From the NCBI GenBank assembly GCA_013202635.1, contig JABMRO010000794.1:1-7613 (forward strand): a stretch of 7,613 nt of DNA, given 5' to 3'. A program made the position numbers and the translations under genes. How positions within the stretch are numbered: the first letter of the stretch is position 1; every line of letters begins with the position of its first letter. The notes under the pieces were generated by a model. It was given only the letters and a program-made list of their open reading frames with translations. It did not search any database and was not told the origin of the DNA. This document shows positions 1 to 6,777 of this stretch, in pieces. The stretch is from Planctomycetota bacterium (GTDB taxonomy: Bacteria > Planctomycetota > Phycisphaerae > Sedimentisphaerales > Anaerobacaceae).

Positions 1-176
1 AGAAGCTCCACCTGTAAGAAAGCAAAAATGCTCTCATATAGTGGCCGATACGGGCACACACTTCACCGAATTATATATATAACAAATTATACACCTTGCC
101 GTCAAGGAAAATCTTTCGAGCTATACAAATCGTTTAATGCCTTCAAATAAAATTGGCAATCTCAAAATTATCAATG

Positions 177-215
177 AAAAAAGGGCCTATACCGAAACAA
201 ATTGGTACAGGCCCT
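177..215 (-). terminator. Probable intrinsic terminator, minus-strand reading
   Basis: Bases 182-193 pair with 204-215 with one A-C mismatch; the stem can grow by two pairs, leaving a loop of about six bases. A run of six A (177-182) on the plus strand becomes six T directly after the stem when read on the minus strand, the layout of a rho-independent terminator for leftward transcription. On the plus strand the stem is followed only by GAATTT, so it would be weak in that direction. No minus-strand gene lies just to its right, so which transcript it ends is unclear; it might instead end a gene to the left of the window. Confidence 0.5.
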
Positions 216-277
216 GAATTTACAAATCTACTACATTAACTGCACAATTTTACTTAGACAGCTAAATCCCGGTTTAA

Positions 278-752
278 GGTGCCGGTGTGACTATGGCCTG
301 GGGCTATATGAGCGGGGGGGCACTGGAAAAAGCGTATGAAGGGAAGCTATGGAATCAACGGCTGGTGTGTTGACCCCCAGCCGGGCCGGGAACCTCACAG
401 TGGGGGAGTAAACTGGTTCTGGCGCGGTCCGTCTGTGTCGGGAGCCGCGTACGTGTCATTGTTCCTTGAGGCCCAGCGCTATAACGGCTGGGCGTTAGAC
501 ACAGACCGGCCACCCAGCTATAGCGGCGAGCAGTGGAATGATGAAGCACAGATTGGCCGGTATTGCCTCAACCGGCATGATGGATTCGCCGGTTGTCTGT
601 TCTTAGACTATTCGGCCCGTAAAGTCGGGCAAAAAGAACTGTGGACCCTTAAATGGCATAAAGAGTTCAATGAAACCGGCTTCTGGACCAAGGCAGGCGG
701 TGTCACCTCAAGCGAGTGGCCCGAGTGGATGAAGCACTTTAAAGACTATTGA
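278..752 (+). pseudogene. Truncated, frameshifted pseudopilin-like gene (C-terminal part only)
   Basis: The reading frame from ATG 336 to TGA-adjacent stop at 750-752 encodes the C-terminal half of the same family as the intact gene at 1147-1968. Shared blocks are SYGxNGW, RHxGFxxCLFxDxSxRKxGxKELWTLKW, TKAGG, WPxWM and the terminal KDY; the H-X9-D motif is present as H...DY. The in-frame TGA at 309-311 precedes ATG 336. In the neighbouring frame, bases 278-319 encode GAGVTMAWGYMSGG, which fits the family region before SYGxNGW. The two frames would join if one G were removed from the seven-G run at 314-320, so a single-base slip probably split the gene. No prepilin signal (GFTLIELL) occurs upstream in any frame, and the sequence before 278 is AT-rich with stops (TAA at 263 and 275). 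About 125 N-terminal residues are therefore missing. It is most likely a dead duplicate; a short expressed protein from 336 cannot be excluded, but there is no clear ribosome binding site. Confidence 0.72.
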
Positions 753-1030
753 TGAAAATGACCGCCCGACAAAGAAATGCCGTAAATTCGACTAACAGGC
801 ACAAATCCGCCTATTATTTCTTATAACAGATTTATCACTTCAATTGGAACACAACTTATCTTGATACTCAGGTGGTTCTTCATCCCCCTGCTAATTTGCT
901 CCGGCTATTATTCGCAAAACCATCCTTTATAAATACTTATGAAGCTTGATAATGATGTACCCAACTCCCCTCATTAGTCGGCCTCGTTCGAAACGTCTTC
1001 AAAAAAAACTTGAGTCTGAGCTATTTTCTA
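753..1030. other. Gene-free spacer
   Basis: This stretch between the pseudopilin fragment and the promoter of the intact paralogue is AT-rich with frequent stops in all frames. I see no tRNA, no strong hairpin with a T-tract and no convincing coding region. A short CGTT-cga-AACG palindrome near 987-997 is too small to interpret. Confidence 0.6.
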
Positions 1031-1059
1031 TTGCGGAAAGTCCGATTTGGGTGTATAAT
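1031..1059 (+). promoter_or_regulatory. Sigma70-type promoter for the pseudopilin gene
   Basis: A perfect -10 hexamer TATAAT lies at 1054-1059, with TTGCGG at 1031-1036 (three of six matches to TTGACA, including the TTG) and a 17-base spacer. Transcription should start near 1066, giving a leader of about 80 bases before ATG 1147. The -10 sits in an odd-centred palindrome, GTATA-A-TATAC (1052-1062 region), which may only reflect its AT-richness. The call rests on sequence match alone. Confidence 0.55.
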
Positions 1060-1146
1060 ATACTCGGTGAAGTTGCCTAAATTAACAAAAAACAAAGTTG
1101 CTTTCGCGCATCATAACCGGTAGAAAAAAAGATGAAAGGTGTCACT

Positions 1147-1968
1147 ATGAACAGAAAAGAAGGTTTTACATTAATAGAGCTTTTAGTGGTAATCGCCATT
1201 ATCGCGATTTTGATGGCAATCCTGATGCCCGCGCTGCAACGGGTGAAACAACAGGCAAGAACCGTCACCTGTTTGGCAAACCTGAATCAATGGGGCCTTA
1301 TGTATGCGATGTATTGCGACGACAATGACGGGTATTTCTTTACCGGCGAGTTGAACGGCACACGCAGCGGGATGGGTTCCGGGGAATTCTGGCGCGAAAC
1401 CATGAGGCCATACACCAAGGATTTTAGTGATAAGCTGTGGCTTTGCCCACAGGCCGTAAAGCCGATGCCGCAGGGAGGTATCCCACGAGGAACCTGGTCC
1501 GCTGTGGCCTGGGAAACCTCCAACGATATAGGCAGCTACGGCCTGAACGGCTGGATATTAAATATCAAGGCGTCCAGGGAGTCCGGCAACAGAAACAACG
1601 GCTGGGGCAGGACACCCCCCGAGTGGCACTGGGGTAGTTACATGGTCAAAAATGCAAATAATGTCCCGGTCTTCACAGGTAGCTGGTGGGTCGATTCCTG
1701 GCCAAGGGAAGACGACCAACCCCCACAAACCGGGGACGGCCCGGCGGATACACCTAATTCAAATGAGATGAACCGTGTCTGCGTTGACCGGCACAACGGG
1801 TTTGTGAACTGCCTTTTTGCCGATTGGAGCGTCAGAAAGACTGGGGTTAAGGAATTGTGGACCCTCAAGTGGAGCCGTGGTTACCAGGTGAGCGGCCAGC
1901 ACACCAAAGCCGGCGGCAAGAACCCGAGCGACTGGCCGACATGGATGAGAAATTATAAAGATTATTAA
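1147..1968 (+). CDS. Type II secretion / type IV pilus-like pseudopilin with H-X9-D C-terminal motif
   Basis: A 273-residue protein with a class III prepilin leader: MNRKEG, then FTLIELLVVIAIIAILMAIL, where prepilin peptidase would cut after Gly6 and methylate Phe7. Residues 7-30 form the conserved hydrophobic helix with Glu at mature position 5, needed for assembly in the inner membrane. The region from about 40 to 60 (TCLANLNQWGLMYAMYCDDNDGYFF) and the H216-X9-D226 motif are typical of the large DUF1559/H-X9-DG-like pseudopilin families of Planctomycetota and relatives. In this copy D is followed by W rather than G. The C terminus carries KELWTLKW, TKAGG, WPTWM and KDY, shared with the truncated copy upstream. 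I chose ATG 1147, not the in-frame ATG 1132, because AAAGG (1135-1139) lies seven bases before it and the leader then has the usual six residues. Promoter at 1031-1059 and terminator at 2053-2077 make it a single-gene unit. Family assignment is firm; substrate or surface role is unknown. Confidence 0.88.
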   Translation: MNRKEGFTLIELLVVIAIIAILMAILMPALQRVKQQARTVTCLANLNQWGLMYAMYCDDNDGYFFTGELNGTRSGMGSGEFWRETMRPYTKDFSDKLWLCPQAVKPMPQGGIPRGTWSAVAWETSNDIGSYGLNGWILNIKASRESGNRNNGWGRTPPEWHWGSYMVKNANNVPVFTGSWWVDSWPREDDQPPQTGDGPADTPNSNEMNRVCVDRHNGFVNCLFADWSVRKTGVKELWTLKWSRGYQVSGQHTKAGGKNPSDWPTWMRNYKDY

Positions 1969-2052
1969 AAATAAGCCTTATAAAAGAAACAGAATTGCAA
2001 GAGGTAAATTAACAAAAACTCAGTAAGGAATATTATAGCTCCTCGGAATTAC

Positions 2053-2077
2053 AGGCGGATTTAATATCCGCCTTTCT
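2053..2077 (+). terminator. Intrinsic terminator after the pseudopilin gene
   Basis: AGGCGGAT (2053-2060) is perfectly complementary to ATCCGCCT (2066-2073) around a five-base loop, followed by TTCT. It lies 85 bases after the pseudopilin stop codon. The T-tract is short, but the perfect GC-rich eight-pair stem and position support termination. Confidence 0.7.
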
Positions 2078-2163
2078 ATGCGCAAGGATACAAGGATATA
2101 AGTTTTGCCTGTAATCATCATGCAATTATGCCCTGCGAATGGTGCGAAGGTGTGAACAGGTTG

Positions 2164-2361
2164 CTAATTGCGCGGCTTGGCGTTTATTAACGCAGCTAAT
2201 AGGATATGTCTCAACCTGTCAACGCTGGTCTTGTCGAGGTAATCTTCGGTAAAATCCAACTTGAATCGGCCTTTGAAATTCCTGATTCGTCTCTTAAGCT
2301 CATCCCTGCCCAAAGCAGCGATTGATGTTGCTTCTTTGTCAAAATACTTTGCTGAATACAT
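2164..2361 (-). CDS. Small basic hypothetical protein, 65 residues
   Basis: ATG at 2361 to TAG at 2164. The protein is rich in Lys, Arg, Asp and Leu, has no membrane segment or signal peptide and no cysteine, and looks mostly helical: a short N-terminal stretch (MYSAKYFDKEATSIAAL), a charged middle (GRDELKRRIRNFKGRFKLDFTEDYLD) and a second amphipathic helix (SVDRLRHILLAALINAK). GGCAGGG stands about three bases before the start on the minus strand, and an AAGG lies further up, so a ribosome binding site is plausible. The regular helical pattern and balanced composition look like a real protein rather than random ORF noise. I do not recognise a named family; a small regulatory or nucleic-acid-binding protein is possible from its charge, but that is a guess. 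It is divergent from queA and faces the pseudopilin terminator. Confidence 0.55.
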   Translation of the reverse strand: MYSAKYFDKEATSIAALGRDELKRRIRNFKGRFKLDFTEDYLDKTSVDRLRHILLAALINAKPRN

Positions 2362-2504
2362 TACCCTGCCTTTACCTTTGAAAAACTATTACTGTTAAGT
2401 AAGCTGGATTCGTGTTATTAGCATTGGTATCGTCAGTTATATCGAACTGCTTTTGCAGGAATTTTTATATCACCGCCCAAATCTCTGATTTAACGTATTA
2501 TTCA

Positions 2505-2522
2505 GACAAAATTTTTTTTGTC
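2505..2522. repeat. Short AT-rich palindrome upstream of queA
   Basis: GACAAAA (2505-2511) and TTTTGTC (2516-2522) are perfect inverted repeats around four T, ending 30 bases before the queA start codon. It could be an operator in the queA leader or a weak hairpin. The eight-T run makes chance formation easy, so function is uncertain. Confidence 0.4.
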
Positions 2523-2529
2523 ATTTTGC

Positions 2530-2551
2530 TAACGGTCTGATAACGTCTGAT
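2530..2551 (+). repeat. Tandem near-repeat directly before the queA start
   Basis: TAACGGTCTGAT (2530-2541) is followed at once by TAACGTCTGAT (2541-2551), two copies differing by one G and sharing one T. The second copy ends two bases before ATG 2553, occupying the place where a Shine-Dalgarno sequence should be; no AGGAGG-like motif is present. It may be chance, a binding site, or a sign of unusual initiation. Confidence 0.45.
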
Positions 2552-2552
2552 T

Positions 2553-3602
2553 ATGAAAACAGAAGAGCTGAATTACCATTTACCGCCTGAGCTGATCGCC
2601 CAGCACCCCTGTGCTGTTCGAAGTGACTCCCGATTGCTGGTTCTTAATCGCTCTGCCGGTGACATTTTCGACAGCCGGTTCAGCAGCATCGGAAATTTTT
2701 TATCGACCGGCGACTGCCTTGTGCTCAACGATACGAAAGTCCTGCCCGCCCGCTTTTTCGCCCGCCGCACCACGGGGGGGAAACTCGAAGGTTTATTCCT
2801 CACGGAAAACTCTGATAACAACTGGGTGGTAATGTTAAAAGGCACCCGCAGGCTAAGCCCCGGTGACATTCTTATCTTAAAAGACAGGCAAAAGGCCGAT
2901 TTCTGCCGGGCCGAGCTGCTCGAAAAACAAGCCCGGGGCAGATGCCTGCTGAGGTTAAAGACAGAAGCAGACACAGAAACCGCTCTCGATAAAATCGGTT
3001 TTCCGCCGCTTCCACCGTACATTAAACGAGATGATGACCCTGCCGCAGCAGATATTGATAAAACGCGATACCAGACGGTTTACGCCCGCAAAACCGGCGC
3101 GGTCGCGGCCCCAACCGCGGGACTGCACTTTACAAAGCCCCTGATAGAGCAGTTAAAACAGGCCGGTATCAGCTTTGCATATATAACACTGCACGTCGGA
3201 GCCGGAACATTCAAACCCGTCACCGCAGAAGAGCTCGATGGCCACCAAATCCATCAGGAACGATTCAGTATAGACCAGGAGAACGCCCGGATAATAAATA
3301 CGGCAAAAAACAAAGGGGGGCGAATAATCCCTGTCGGTACAACCTCGACCCGAACCCTTGAGACAATAGCCGCCGGCCCGCAAATCGAAGCCGCCACCGG
3401 CTCAACAGGTCTATTCATAAAGCCCGGCTATAAATTCAAAATTACAGGCGCTATGATAACGAACTTCCATCTGCCCAAATCCACACTCCTCGCGCTGGTC
3501 GCCGCTTTTGCCGGTCTCGAAAACATCCTCGCCGCTTACAATCACGCCATCTTACAGCAATACCGTTTTTATTCCTACGGGGACGCAATGCTGATTATTT
3601 AG
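2553..3602 (+). CDS. queA: S-adenosylmethionine:tRNA ribosyltransferase-isomerase QueA
   Basis: A 349-residue protein of full family length. QueA transfers and isomerises the ribose of S-adenosylmethionine onto 7-aminomethyl-7-deazaguanine at the wobble position 34 of GUN-anticodon tRNAs, making epoxyqueuosine in the cytoplasm. Family blocks visible in order are LNDTKVLPAR (58-67), GFPPLPPYI (149-157), the RYQTVYA and GAVAAPTAGLHF block (172-193), TLHVGAGTF with KPV (212-223), HxxHxExF (231-238), VGTTSTRTLE (261-270), TNFHLPKSTLL (303-313) and the C-terminal YRFYSYGDAMLI (337-348). It ends two residues after this block, without the short tail of the E. coli enzyme. No other queuosine gene is nearby, so it looks monocistronic. 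The start is fixed by the N-terminal pattern, although no Shine-Dalgarno motif precedes it. It converges with the ABC permease gene, with 46 bases between the two stop codons and no clear terminator there. Confidence 0.97.
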   Translation: MKTEELNYHLPPELIAQHPCAVRSDSRLLVLNRSAGDIFDSRFSSIGNFLSTGDCLVLNDTKVLPARFFARRTTGGKLEGLFLTENSDNNWVVMLKGTRRLSPGDILILKDRQKADFCRAELLEKQARGRCLLRLKTEADTETALDKIGFPPLPPYIKRDDDPAAADIDKTRYQTVYARKTGAVAAPTAGLHFTKPLIEQLKQAGISFAYITLHVGAGTFKPVTAEELDGHQIHQERFSIDQENARIINTAKNKGGRIIPVGTTSTRTLETIAAGPQIEAATGSTGLFIKPGYKFKITGAMITNFHLPKSTLLALVAAFAGLENILAAYNHAILQQYRFYSYGDAMLII

Positions 3603-3648
3603 CTAACAGAAAAGTGAAGGTGTCTCTGATTGCCGCGATGCTTTAGAT

Positions 3649-5394
3649 TTACTCCACTTCAGCCGTAACCACTTGAAGGATTTGTTTTTCGCGTCGCTGC
3701 ATCAGGTTGCCGAGGCCGGGCAGACTGAGCCTGTAAAAGAAGACAAGGAGCCCTAACATTACCGTCGAGAGCAAAAGGTTCACAGGCCCGGCAGGCAGCC
3801 AGCCTAAGCTGGACATGAGCAGCCCCGCCGCCGGTGGAAGGAGCATCGGAACCATGGCCACCGGAAACAATAATCGCGATATGAAAATCAGGAGGGACGT
3901 CATGGCAGAGGTTTTGGTCCGCTTCATTGATCCCGGGGAGATGCGGTAAGGAACGAGTACGGATATCAGGTTGCCCGCTATGCTGAGCAGCACGAAGACC
4001 GCCAGCAACTGCAAGCAGGCGGCAAGAACGATGGTGAACGAGATACCCAGGATGATTTTGACGAGCACGAGTAAAGTTAACCCAATTCCGATCGCGATCG
4101 GCAGTAACGCAAGGTTTTTTCCCAGCAGGATGTGTCTTCGCGGTACCGGCAGCAACACGAGCTGACGAAATCCGCCCCGATCGAAACCGAACTGGTTAAA
4201 CACGAGATGGCTCATACCGAGAAACGTAAACAGGATGGGGCCGCTGGCGATGAACAATTTGAAGTTGTCGCTGAGGTTGGACATACGCCGCGCGAAGAAC
4301 ATAGTTCCAAAAAGCAGCAGCATGATGAAATTGGTCGCCAGCGCCATCTTCACTTCGGGTGCCCGCGTCAGGGAACGGAAGAAAGCCAGCGCCAGCGCCG
4401 CTGCTTCGTCGGGAATACCGGGCAGTTGCCTCTCAAGGAAGTTCTTCCTGACGACGGGGACCTTTTTAGCTTTCGGTTTTTGTTTGGACCTCCTGCCAAT
4501 CGTGCGTCCCTGGTAAAAACGAATGGTCGTGCGGTAGGCCCGCCTCAAACCCAATCCACCAATACAGAATGCGCCGGCCGTACCTAACACGGCGGGCAGG
4601 GCATTTCCCCTGGCCAGCGACATCGCACCGTTGCCAACCCACAGGAAGGGCACAACCTTATGTGCCAATAAGACCGCATGGGGAATGGGCCTTTTGTTCC
4701 GACTCACGGGTTGCCTCGTCGCCTGTTCGTCCAATGGTGCCGATTTCACCGTGTCGGGTCTGTGCTTTTTACGACCGTGCGCGAGGTTGCTAATGATATT
4801 TGGAAGCTGTACGAGCACAATGAATGAAAAGGTGACCCCGGCAATAATGGCACGGCGTCGCCGCTTGTTCACCATGAGCGCGGCCAGCCAGCCGCGCAAG
4901 CAATAGGTCCACGCCGTGATCATAAAGACTAAACAGAATACCAACGGAAACATCCAGATCATTAACCATCGCCCGCTGAGGAGCAATCCCAGGCAAAGAC
5001 CCAGTATTAAAGGCAGGAACAGAATGATGCTAATGGTCATGTGCGAGGCGATATAGTTCACCAGGAAAATGTCTCTTAGCGAGATCGGCAGGTGCAGCAT
5101 CCGGCTGATGTCGATCGTCTCCGAACGCTGGATCTCCGAAACCATTCCAATCATCCAGGCAAACAGAAACACACCAAAGAATACATCCCACGCGAGAAGC
5201 AAACGTTGAGGCGACATTTCGGCCAACACAAAGAAACCGACCAGCACTCCGGCAACACCGCTCACAACACCTAAGACAAGCACAGTCACGGCTACGATCA
5301 TTATCAGCACGGCATTCAACTGACTGCGAGACCATTGATTTCGGGTCAAGCGCCAGCGCAGCCAGATGATTGTGCGAAGTTGGCTCCAGTCCAT
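3649..5394 (-). CDS. ABC exporter permease, fused two-half ABC-2-like membrane subunit
   Basis: A 581-residue integral membrane protein that would form the translocation channel for the ATPase encoded just upstream. Hydrophobic segments are visible at about 27-57, 66-88, 119-140, 143-165, 184-200, 265-283, 352-368, 380-400, 427-450, 453-482, 500-530 and 536-556, separated in the middle (205-240 and 295-330) by long basic cytoplasmic loops. The two halves echo each other: an ETIDISRMLHLPISLRDIFLVN stretch (92-113) in the first half and RGGFRQLVLLPVPRRHILLGKN (406-427) in the second have the same place and pattern, suggesting an ancient duplication or fusion. The organisation resembles putative ABC exporter permeases such as PF16962-like proteins. 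Its ATG directly follows the ATPase stop (TAG-ATG), and GGAGG (minus strand, 5400-5404) five bases before the start lies inside the ATPase gene, so translation is probably coupled. Substrate is unknown; drug, peptide or lipid export are all possible. Confidence 0.85.
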   Translation of the reverse strand: MDWSQLRTIIWLRWRLTRNQWSRSQLNAVLIMIVAVTVLVLGVVSGVAGVLVGFFVLAEMSPQRLLLAWDVFFGVFLFAWMIGMVSEIQRSETIDISRMLHLPISLRDIFLVNYIASHMTISIILFLPLILGLCLGLLLSGRWLMIWMFPLVFCLVFMITAWTYCLRGWLAALMVNKRRRRAIIAGVTFSFIVLVQLPNIISNLAHGRKKHRPDTVKSAPLDEQATRQPVSRNKRPIPHAVLLAHKVVPFLWVGNGAMSLARGNALPAVLGTAGAFCIGGLGLRRAYRTTIRFYQGRTIGRRSKQKPKAKKVPVVRKNFLERQLPGIPDEAAALALAFFRSLTRAPEVKMALATNFIMLLLFGTMFFARRMSNLSDNFKLFIASGPILFTFLGMSHLVFNQFGFDRGGFRQLVLLPVPRRHILLGKNLALLPIAIGIGLTLLVLVKIILGISFTIVLAACLQLLAVFVLLSIAGNLISVLVPYRISPGSMKRTKTSAMTSLLIFISRLLFPVAMVPMLLPPAAGLLMSSLGWLPAGPVNLLLSTVMLGLLVFFYRLSLPGLGNLMQRREKQILQVVTAEVE

Positions 5395-6153
5395 CTAATC
5401 CTCCAGCCAGCTTAGCTTCTGGTGCTCGATGTTATCGCTGCCGACGGCCTCCAAGAACCGTTCCTCCAGCGAGCCACCGGCGCGAATCTCGTCCATCGTG
5501 CCCTGATGCACAAGCTTGCCCTCGACAATAATCCCAAAGTCGGTGCAGAGCCTTTCGACAATATCCAGAACATGCGATGTCAGGAACACGGTCGCACCGC
5601 GTGCCACGCAACGCTTCAATGTGTCTCGCAGCACGCGAGAGGCAACGGCATCGACGCCCTCAAACGGTTCATCGAGAAACAGCATGTCCGGATTCGGAAT
5701 CAGCGCCGCCGCCAGCGTGAGTTTTTTCTTCATCCCATGTGAGTATTCGAGGGTCAGCTTCTCCTCGCTATCCAGGTTCATCATGGTCAACAGCTCCCGG
5801 CAACGTTCGCGGACCGTCGGCATGGGCATCTTATACATGCGTCCGATGAAGGTCAGATATTCCTGTGCCGTCAGATTATCGAAGAGAGCCAGTTCCTCGG
5901 GCACTACACCAACACGGCGCTTGACCTCTCTGGCTTTGTCGGGGTCTTCTATTTCCTCACCCAGGATGCACATCGTGCCGCTTGTAGGAGCGAGCAGACC
6001 CGTAAGCATTTTGATGGTCGTCGATTTGCCCGCGCCGTTGGGACCGAGAAAGCCGTAGAACTTCCCGGCTTCCACACGTAAGTCGAGACTGTCAACGGCA
6101 CGCAGGTCGCCAAAGCAGCGAGTGAGTCCGCTGGTTTTGATAGCAAGGGTCAT
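5395..6153 (-). CDS. ABC transporter ATP-binding protein (ABC-2 exporter type)
   Basis: A 252-residue nucleotide-binding subunit that powers the adjacent permease. Motifs in order: aromatic A-loop region near RCFG (12-15), Walker A GPNGAGKST (37-45), Q-loop region GVVPEE (82-87) with Glu where many families have Gln, signature YSHGMKKK (137-144) in place of LSGGQ, Walker B MLFLDEP (157-163) with catalytic Glu162, and the H-loop TSH (192-194). The Glu in the Q-loop and YSxGM signature are common in ABC-2/CcmA-like exporter ATPases, so the protein should be active. The C-terminal 40 residues (VHQGTMDEIRAGGSLEERFLEAVG) are the usual end of this subgroup. The ATG at 6153 has no strong Shine-Dalgarno sequence and is preceded by the ten-base palindrome AACGGCCGTT (6154-6163). 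It is first in a two-gene operon read leftward from the candidate promoter at 6213-6241. Confidence 0.93.
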   Translation of the reverse strand: MTLAIKTSGLTRCFGDLRAVDSLDLRVEAGKFYGFLGPNGAGKSTTIKMLTGLLAPTSGTMCILGEEIEDPDKAREVKRRVGVVPEELALFDNLTAQEYLTFIGRMYKMPMPTVRERCRELLTMMNLDSEEKLTLEYSHGMKKKLTLAAALIPNPDMLFLDEPFEGVDAVASRVLRDTLKRCVARGATVFLTSHVLDIVERLCTDFGIIVEGKLVHQGTMDEIRAGGSLEERFLEAVGSDNIEHQKLSWLED

Positions 6154-6212
6154 AACGGCCGTTGATTCTATTAATCCCAGACCGAAAAAGCAAGGATGTT
6201 TCTTCGGGCTGT

Positions 6213-6241
6213 ATTGTACCCCTTGAGCGACTCGTTAACAA
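6213..6241 (-). promoter_or_regulatory. Candidate sigma70-type promoter of the ABC exporter operon
   Basis: Read on the minus strand, TTGTTA (6236-6241, four of six to consensus) is followed after 17 bases by TACAAT (6213-6218, five of six). This would start transcription near 6206 and give a leader of about 50 bases to the ATPase ATG. It is the best match in the spacer between the exporter operon and the 120-codon ORF. Confidence 0.5.
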
Positions 6242-6311
6242 ATAGTTATAAGGTTGATATTGTAAGTGCTTTTCCCCTAATCAGCAGGAAACTTCGTGCA
6301 TTCGATTAAAT

Positions 6312-6400
6312 TCCGTTGAACCGCGCGTGACGCTCCGCATGACCGGCGTGACTGTAGCGCAGCGGAAGACACGTCCGAGTTAATACGATGGTTATACGGA
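6312..6400 (-). repeat. Long imperfect palindrome after the 120-codon ORF, possible degenerate attC
   Basis: TCCGT-tg-AACC (6312-6322) pairs with GGTT-at-ACGGA (6390-6400) around a 2x2 internal loop. Inside, CGTG (6326-6329) pairs with CACG (6370-6373) and TCCGC (6334-6338) with GCGGA (6362-6366). It begins four bases after the stop codon of the 120-codon ORF, where an attC would sit if that ORF were a cassette gene, and the AAC/GTT pairs are in the right sense. However, the inner spacers are unequal (3 versus 16 bases) and the R'' box does not match the start of its own supposed cassette beyond TAAC. It may equally be an ordinary structured 3' region. Confidence 0.3.
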
Positions 6401-6403
6401 GTT

Positions 6404-6766
6404 TTAGCCCCGATTAGTTGATCGCAGGCGTTCACCGATTAGACGACCTATTCGCATTGCTTCTCCCCATACTTCTTTCTGATCCTCGACCCGTGTGTAT
6501 GGGTAATCGGATGACCTGGCATCCGGTCCGTAACGTTTTCTTAATCCACTCATCTCACATTCATCTCCCACACCACAGGTCAGGCAGGGAATGTTGCCCT
6601 TAACCATCATTTGCCCAATAAGCTCCATACGTTCCATGTCCTTTAACTCTGTGGCCAATGATTGATTGACGTTATCCGCCGCATCGGGACTCAGGTAGGT
6701 TAGGACCGTTGCACACAGCTTGCCCCAAAGCGGAACTTCATGCTGTTTGAACAAGTTTTCGAGCAT
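6404..6766 (-). CDS. Flavodoxin-family-like protein, C-terminal part, 120 residues
   Basis: ATG at 6766 to TAA at 6404; GGGATAAGG lies directly upstream on the minus strand and supplies a plausible ribosome binding site, and an in-frame TAG twelve bases before the ATG prevents a longer form. The stretch PCLTCGVGDECEMSG (about 59-73), then YGPDA, then a charged helix ending in EAMRIGRLIGERLR (104-117), resembles the C-terminal region of multimeric flavodoxin / NADPH-dependent FMN-reductase-like proteins. There a cysteine cluster follows the flavin domain and a last helix has the form EAxxLGRxLGxxL. The usual N-terminal flavin-binding fold with its GSPR-like loop is absent, so it is either a truncated relative or a stand-alone domain. 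Cys60, Cys63 and Cys69 (CxxC-x5-C) could bind metal; this is inferred. It starts 16 bases after the attC core site, as cassette genes usually do. Confidence 0.6.
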   Translation of the reverse strand: MLENLFKQHEVPLWGKLCATVLTYLSPDAADNVNQSLATELKDMERMELIGQMMVKGNIPCLTCGVGDECEMSGLRKRYGPDARSSDYPYTRVEDQKEVWGEAMRIGRLIGERLRSTNRG

Positions 6767-6777
6767 CCTTATCCCAT

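Noticed and set aside
1052..1062. Palindrome GTATA-A-TATAC as an operator
   Set aside because: It overlaps a perfect -10 box and is AT-rich, so the symmetry is easily explained by the promoter.
1132..1146. In-frame upstream ATG for the pseudopilin (278 residues)
   Set aside because: The ATG at 1147 has AAAGG at the right distance and gives the usual six-residue prepilin leader; the longer form would place that ribosome site inside the gene.
2083..2098. Two tandem CAAGGATA copies
   Set aside because: Only two short units in a spacer, with no flanking context to suggest an array or binding site.
2573..3022. 149-codon minus-strand open frame within queA
   Set aside because: Ser/Arg-rich shadow of a confidently identified gene.
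4132..4587. 151-codon plus-strand open frame opposite the permease gene
   Set aside because: Composition is typical of an antisense shadow and the minus-strand permease is clearly coding.
5516..6058. 180-codon plus-strand open frame opposite the ATPase gene
   Set aside because: It is a low-complexity Ser/Arg-rich shadow of a gene with unmistakable ABC motifs on the other strand.
6154..6163. Palindrome AACGGCCGTT before the ATPase start as a regulatory site
   Set aside because: Ten bases of symmetry with no second copy is weak evidence; mentioned only in the gene entry.
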